Of a stretch of DNA of 64,000 bases, positions 60,301-64,000 are shown one piece after another. The notes below the pieces were generated by a model. The model searched no databases and was not told the DNA's origin. It was given only the letters and a program-made list of their open reading frames with translations. How positions within the stretch are numbered: the stretch's first letter is position 1; each line of letters opens with the position of its first letter. Where the stretch lies: assembly GCA_947044365.1 (NCBI GenBank), contig OX345636.1:32252712-32316711 (forward strand). Reading direction: 5' to 3'. The stretch is from Petrosia ficiformis (lineage: Eukaryota; Porifera; Demospongiae; Haplosclerida; Petrosiidae). The translations under genes and the position numbers were made by a program.

Positions 60301-63300
60301 TCAGAAAGTGGTGAAACGGCAATCTTGAGCTGTAAACATTGTCATAACTCTATAACAGAAAGGTTTTAAAAAACCATGTCTTTTATTTTAATCCTTGTAT
60401 AATTTCAAATCTGTTGGTAGCTTGATTGAAGTCCCAATGTTGTTAGTGGTCCAGATACATGTATTTTGGGGTTACGAATACAGACAGACAAACACCTGAT
60501 TGCACTTCCTACGCAGGTTAGTAAGTGTTTTATTAAATGTAGAAATGTCAAACCTAAAAAGTAGGTCAAGATAGTACTAACATATAGGAGGCTAATGTAA
60601 GGAACCAAAATTAAACAGACCACTTCCATATAACCCTATATACATGTAAGTACACTGTTATAAAGCAAATGATAAAGAGCTGTACATGTACTTATGCAGG
60701 TTTATATGGAGGTACATGTAGTTAGTTTTCTTTCATTTCTGAATGATGGATTATTTGTGTATACATCATAGGTTATAAAAATACTGGTGTAAGTTATATG
60801 TCATATGGAATCATACAATCATAATTACATGTAAATACATAGTCACAAATATAAAGGTTTATTCATTATTGATGGTCAGTCTTGTGTACAGTACGTGTAT
60901 AAAGTCATAGTTTTATGTTTGTTTTCACCACTCAATAATTGTTTTAATAACTAAATTATGCAACTATATGTACCTTAATAAGTGGTATAATAACAAATAA
61001 ATTCCACTATTTATATTACATTGGAGTGTGCAAGACACTCAGGAGCATGCATGATGTTATAGAGGTCACATGTACTGTTCTTGGTCACACGCACTTGGTT
61101 GTATGTCAAGCTTATGACTGGATTGCAGTGTCAGGTAGACCATGGGTAGTATTACATTTTCCCTATTCAGAGCCCCTTCCTCTTTGTGTATATGCCAAAC
61201 TCTATCATACAACAAGGATGTGTGAAAGCATGGTGATCTATTATTGTGGTGTTGTTCAAATCAATACTATGATTGGTAGAGATTACATATTCACAAAATT
61301 GTGCCTTCAAATTCCTCTCAGACTGATCGTATCTGTGATGGTTTTGTATCTAAGTGTACATGTAGGTTAAGTTAAGACCTCTTTTTTCAGAAAAGACAAT
61401 TTGAGATTGTACTTTATCCATCACACTTCCTTGATCTCACTACATCTTGTAACAATGTACAGGATAACAATGTAACAATGTACAGGATAACATTGTAACA
61501 ATGTACAGGATAACAATGTAACAATGTACAGGATAACATTGTAACAATGTACAGTAAGTAACAATGTAACAATGTACAGTAATAACAATGTAACAATGTA
61601 CAGGATAATAATGTAACAATGTACAGGATAACAATGTAACAATGTACAGGATAACATTGTAACAATGTACAGGATAACATTGTAACAATGTACAGTAATA
61701 ACAATGTAACAATGTACAGGATAACATTGTAACAATGTACAGGATACTAGAAAGCTAGAAAGCAGTGGGTAGTAATTTTGCCATCTTCCAACATTCCACA
61801 ACATAAAATCTCTGTGTTGTCTAGTGGTTTGAATTTTGCAGTGAAACCTCAATCAGTGTCAACTCAAGGGTGATTGCTGAGTTGTACAAGCTTTGGTTAT
61901 GTCAGAATTCTCTAATTCTCGAAATTTACACTACATGTATATCACATATACATGTAAAACCAGCACATCCTAATTTTTGTGAATATGAACAGACTTTATT
62001 ACATACAAGTCATGTACATGTACATGTACATACAGGTACAGTGTACAATCTGTACATGTACACATGTACATATAAAACCACACACATACATGTACATGTA
62101 TATGTAATTTATGTACATGTATAGTAACTATACTCTTAAAATGAAATACCATTTACCTTTTTAAACAGAAGCTTTTTCCTTGCTGTATGTATCTGTAATT
62201 CTTGACTAGTATCATTAATGGAGTTGCTCAGATCTCCGTATCCCTAGTATTATAAATACATGCAACAAAGAATAATGAATGAGAACTGTGTGTACATGAT
62301 TGTCATGTGTTGGGCTATAACTATTCATGTAGGTACATGTTACATGTACATATACATGTATGTAATGTTCCTTAGTATACAGATAAAGTTAGTGTTTGTG
62401 TACATACATGTACATGTACATGTACTAGCGCTGATCAAGGGTGTACATGTATGTACATGAATATATGATGCATGACAGTAAATGTACTACATGAGGACAA
62501 CATTATAATGATATAAACAATTGCAAAGATTCTGATTGTACATGTACAATGTACATGTAAATAGTAAATGTTTGTTCAAAAAACAGCTTTATAACTTACA
62601 AACTAAAACTACATGTACTGGTTTTGCTAGAGTCTATAATATTGCAGGCATTACAAATGTGAGTGTTGTCTTGTGCAGCAAACGAAATTAAAATGTGTGT
62701 TATTTGGCTTAGCTTGCAAATGTTTATATAAAAGCTTGATTTTGATATCATAGAAGCATTTTTCTTCATTAGCTACATGTACATGTACACAAGTACATGT
62801 AAATCAATGTAAGCTTCTTTCCAGTTGCATACCCAAAAAGCGATGAAAATTTTCCTGCACACATACTGTACTGAAATGTGAATTAAAAATTTAAAACTGA
62901 AAGTACTGCATCGTACATTGTGGTGATTGTAGTGTATTGTACCTTAGATTCTTCATCAATTATATTTAGTAGTTTATCCCAAGCTGAGAAATGACTGCTC
63001 TCTGAATATACCCTACATGAAAAAGTAGCAAATTGGCCTGTAATACATGATGTACATGTACATGTACATGTACATGTAAATTATATATGTAGATGTATAC
63101 ATGTACATATACATTTGTATGTACATGTACATTGTAAATGGTGAGCTAATACTAAATATTTCGCTCGAAACAAGTTATGACAAATAAGCAAGATAATACA
63201 TGTAATTATTTGAATATTAGCTGTTTTACTTTTTCCACAAAATATGCCAAATGTTAATGAAATTCATAGCCCTGAAATGTCACAAAGTGTAAAAAAGTGC

Positions 63301-63955
63301 AGTGATTGTATAGGCATGACTCTCTTGTTATTTGGGTCTAATCAAAGTTAGCGATATTTCATGATATTAGAGGGTTGGGTCAGGCCAGAAGTGTGTGGAT
63401 AGCCCACTTGAGTGTGGTTGGAACCATGGGGTTTATTTCCTTGTTCAACATGATAATGCATTTACATGTGTAGGTATAACTCTTGGGAGTTTATGAGTGG
63501 GAAAGTGCAAATGCTGCAAACATACACTTCCATAATTAATTAATTATGCATGTAAGAAATTTGTGTGGCTAGTACTATTCAATGGGCTCCCTTAAGAGCA
63601 AGCAAATGATGAATATACATGTACTGTATGTACGTACATGTACATGTAGGTAAACACTCTCCTTACATACATGTATACACATGTACAAGAGTTTTATCAC
63701 GGGTACTCAAATAATTGATTAGACCATCTACATGTAGGTTTCAGGAAGTAATGAAAATGAATGCTCATTTGCCACTTTGCTGTTCATAAGCTCCTCATGA
63801 TCTCAAATATTGAATTACATATACATGTGTACATTGTAAAACAAACCAATTTTTTGTAAACTCTTGAGTTTTCCTCCTAAAGCTAATTACCAAGTTATTC
63901 ATCTGTTGAGCGTGGGATTTCTGTACTGCAGCTAACTTCTGCATAAACTCAGTTG
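45305..63955 (-). CDS. Gene 2: F-BAR - C1 - SH3 - SH3 protein, BZZ1-like (5' partial)
   Basis: Minus-strand exons, 5' to 3': 63847-63955, 62943-63012, 62157-62243, 59885-59947, 59113-59178, 58157-58270, 57449-57529, 57111-57272, 56729-56809, (55790-55825 optional), 55461-55531, 54675-54786, 54521-54621, 53337-53449, 52821-52906, 50654-50738, 49540-49638, 49047-49084, 48189-48310, 47585-47636, 46711-46758, 45585-45671, 45305-45415. Every junction is GT-AG and phase-consistent, giving about 650 residues. Order: F-BAR helices, coiled coil, C1 zinc domain, polar linker, two SH3 domains ending at TAA. The yeast BZZ1 family has this order and size and couples membrane curvature to WASP/Arp2/3 actin assembly in endocytosis; metazoan FCHSD proteins are similar but lack C1. 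The function is inferred from the architecture. A small F-BAR exon may be missing around 59950-62150. Confidence 0.85.
46888..46985. repeat. Diverged copy of the 10365 dispersed repeat
   Basis: GTGTATATGCCAGATATACT, GGGATATAACC, CCAAGGGC and TTATCCACATAAA match the order seen at 10365-10455. In a gene 2 intron. Confidence 0.4.
47760..47865. mobile_element. MITE remnants, including a Tc1-like end
   Basis: Holds the inverted copy of the 30475 segment (GGCCATCCC block) followed by CAGTACCGGACAAAAAAAAA, an end resembling the 13981-14223 MITE. Confidence 0.35.
49901..50010 (+). repeat. Body and tail of a tRNA-derived SINE (head missing)
   Basis: CACCTGAGGCAACTC, a foldback with TTGCCTCAGGTG, then (CTTT)n and ACATCTCCGATAACATCATG. 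Identical in plan to 50193-50300. Confidence 0.7.
50131..50300 (+). mobile_element. tRNA-derived SINE, full head and tail
   Basis: 50131-50203 folds as a perfect 73-nt class I tRNA: acceptor GCCTTGG/CTGAGGC, D arm TAGCTCAGTTGGTAGAGC, anticodon stem TCTGT/ACAGA with loop CCGGAGT (GGA), T arm GTGGG-TTCGAAT-CCCAC. Position 33 is C rather than the universal U. Anticodon GGA would mean Ser, but the variable arm is short, so it is not a working tRNA. The body (CATTTTCATTTTTCCATTGC), foldback and (CTTT)n tail follow. A and B boxes for RNA polymerase III are intact. Confidence 0.75.
50442..50516. repeat. 75-bp near-perfect palindrome (37-bp arms, 1-base spacer)
   Basis: TAGTTGTCATTTTGTATTTT through AACATGATG is followed by one T and its exact reverse complement, ending GACAACTA. 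In a gene 2 intron. Confidence 0.95.
50998..51595. mobile_element. hAT-like nonautonomous element (CAGTGGCGGATCTAGGGGGG)
   Basis: Left end CAGTGGCGGATCTAGG and right end CTAGATCGGCCACTG are inverted repeats typical of hAT transposons. The flanking 8-mers do not match well. The interior holds two 34-bp tandem units (51090-51156, GGTACACCCACAAGCATG...). Confidence 0.6.
51702..52742 (+). mobile_element. hAT element with transposase C-terminal remnant
   Basis: Starts CAGTGCTAGATAAC and ends CCCTAGATCTAACACTG (inverted ends), flanked by ATTATTGC/ACTATTGC, an 8-bp target duplication with one mismatch. Inside, the plus strand reads RVSAIKSMYS, TSIRTITNMMATVPMEKDML PEIDNLL, then after a break TMIEQRLNNLLLLNTHKKET and ALDLVEIANSFVST, matching the C-terminal dimerisation end of ZMYM/DUF4371-type hAT transposases. 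The catalytic portion is missing. It lies antisense to gene 2 in its intron. Confidence 0.7.
52821..53449 (-). CDS. Gene 2 C1 (cysteine-rich zinc) domain, two exons
   Basis: Exons 53337-53449 and 52821-52906 read HEWADVNKKYPVQCRYCGGF then RVRPGIECKVCRMYVHSKCQ and YVPYCSG. The H-x-C-x2-C-x-C-x2-C-x4-H-x2-C-x-C series of a C1 zinc domain is complete. The KYPVQC spacing replaces the usual PTFC, so this is probably an atypical C1 that does not bind phorbol ester. The acceptor at 52907 was chosen because the nearer AG gives a stop. Confidence 0.85.
53820..54520. other. Gene 2 intron stretch without clear element
   Basis: AT-rich, with ACATGT repeats. Near 53840-53880 there is a GACGGACAAGAGGGTTATG patch resembling the end motifs of the AGAC-tract repeat, too short to assign. 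Confidence 0.35.
55790..55825 (-). CDS. Optional 36-bp exon of gene 2 (doubtful)
   Basis: AG and GT bracket 36 in-phase bases encoding MYLCRLVIGKCM. Skipping it joins LRKQ to EQSLVGLQEKT, a smooth coiled coil, whereas including it inserts a hydrophobic, Cys-bearing peptide. It is either a chance pseudo-exon or an alternative cassette. Confidence 0.25.
55930..56705. repeat. Minisatellite of 10-bp TGTACTATAA units in higher-order blocks
   Basis: About 775 bp of near-perfect TGTACTATAA variants (TATAATG, TATAGTG) grouped into blocks of about 40-60 bp, each marked by ACTACATTGTGTATAATG. Fourteen ACATTGTG markers were counted. In the intron before exon 56729 (minus strand). Confidence 0.95.
56729..63955 (-). 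CDS. Gene 2 F-BAR domain exons
   Basis: Nine exons encode a long helical domain: FMQKLAAVQKSHAQQMNNLV and RRKTQEFTKN-W, SHFSAWDKLLNIIDEESK, GYGDLSNSINDTSQELQIHT, TSKVEKVEQDVQK, DYSENWAKYAEALERDQIK, ILLSYNSHNFYVMQHAAFND, then EIQGIHNDLTGGYTEKLQKL. The W-x-x-LL, gYGdl, and L-x-x-HN-x-F-y features are F-BAR hallmarks. The last two exons (57111-57272, 56729-56809) continue towards the coiled coil, with a Ser-rich loop. F-BAR dimers bind acidic membranes. Confidence 0.8.
58355..58500. mobile_element. Small foldback MITE
   Basis: GTGATGATTCTTGGACTTTA at the left is inverted at TAAAGTTCAAGAATCACCGC on the right, with an inner inverted pair TTTTGGCCCAA/TTGGGCCAAAA. No coding sequence. Confidence 0.55.
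58602..58745 (+). mobile_element. tRNA-derived SINE copy
   Basis: Same family with a degraded 5' end: GATAGCTCAGTTGATAAAAG, loop CCAAAGT, GGGTTCAAATCCC, ACCTGAGGCAAC, the foldback and a CTTT-rich tail. Confidence 0.7.
59335..59392 (+). repeat. Interstitial telomere-like TTTAGGG degenerate array
   Basis: GGTTTAGGGTTTAGGATTTA and following GGTTTAGGATTAAGGTTTAG: about eight degenerate 6-7-base units of the TTAGGG/TTTAGGG kind, inside a gene 2 intron. Confidence 0.6.
59671..59820 (-). mobile_element. tRNA-derived SINE copy, reverse orientation
   Basis: On the minus strand, 59790 to 59718 is the 73-nt tRNA-like head with anticodon loop CTAGAAT. The body and CCGATAACATCATG end follow at 59671-59717. 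The upstream flank shares GCTGAGCTGCC with 50121, so the family's true 5' end precedes the tRNA-like part. Confidence 0.7.
60280..60540. mobile_element. Diverged relative of the AGAC-tract repeat in a gene 2 intron
   Basis: Shares the CCTTGTATAATTT block, the AATACAGACAGACAAACAC tract and a following GC-richer stem with 1740-2610, at much lower identity. This shows that the element is dispersed and not specific to the duplication. Confidence 0.4.
61010..61300 (-). mobile_element. Second Penelope-like fragment
   Basis: Matches 35850-36130 (GGAGTGTGCAAGACACTCAG and onward). Minus strand reads EYVISTNHSIDLNNTTIIDH before a stop, the same GIY-YIG tail with more decay. Confidence 0.6.
61447..61745. 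repeat. Minisatellite GTAACAATGTACAGGATAACA
   Basis: About thirteen copies of a 21-24-base unit (AACAATGTACAGGATAAC) with ACAGTAATAAC variants, in a gene 2 intron. The apparent Cys/Tyr/Leu proteins on the minus strand are artefacts of the repeat. Confidence 0.92.
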
Positions 63956-64000
63956 CTATTAAATGAAACAGAACGGAGAATTATGAATACTTGTACTTGA

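Noticed and set aside
61414..61852. Overlapping minus-strand frames of 95-143 codons
   Set aside because: Cys/Tyr/Val/Leu repeats generated by the minisatellite at 61447-61745.

Overview
This is an AT-rich, intron-rich animal genome window. The domain mix (an ankyrin/Roc-COR/death-fold-like protein and an F-BAR/C1/double-SH3 protein), the small phase-consistent exons, the palindromic ACATGT-type simple repeats and the diverse decayed transposons suggest a sponge, probably a demosponge. That is inference; no marker gene in the window settles it.

Two multi-exon genes run towards each other. Gene 1 (+ strand, 5' end outside the window, stop at 32874) has three 99-bp ankyrin-repeat exons, a short fourth repeat, a linker, one 2.1-kb exon with a Roc-like GTPase and COR domain, small linker exons and a helical C-terminal domain resembling a CARD/death fold. 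Gene 2 (- strand, 5' end outside the window, stop at 45305) has 22 supported exons plus one optional exon. It encodes an F-BAR domain, a coiled coil, a C1 zinc domain and two SH3 domains, the BZZ1-like plan of a membrane-curvature and actin adaptor. Every splice phase in both genes was followed by hand and is consistent.

Layout: 1-6707 and about 14160-22341 are two near-identical direct copies of an ankyrin-exon-bearing intron segment. Between them (6708-13230) lies a nest of broken transposons: a THAP/DDE transposase split by a solo LTR, a DUF7869-like gene split by a hAT-type MITE, a HIRAN plus Ulp1-like protease remnant, and a reverse-strand pogo-like transposase. CA-rich microsatellites and a small palindromic MITE follow. 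The intron at 24396-27659 holds a TIR element and a gypsy retrotransposon remnant between direct repeats. From 33000 to 45300 lies intergenic DNA with Penelope-like and other decayed elements, hairpins and possible hammerhead-ribozyme cores. From 45300 to the end, gene 2 introns carry tRNA-derived SINEs, two hAT elements, two minisatellites, a 75-bp near-perfect palindrome, telomere-like repeats and dense ACATGT palindromes.

The observation most worth following is in gene 1. The two duplicated ankyrin exons differ at 13 of 99 bases (8 amino-acid changes, 1 silent) although the flanking introns differ by only about 1 percent. This suggests diversification or exon-targeted conversion of the ankyrin surface of a putative Roc-COR innate sensor.
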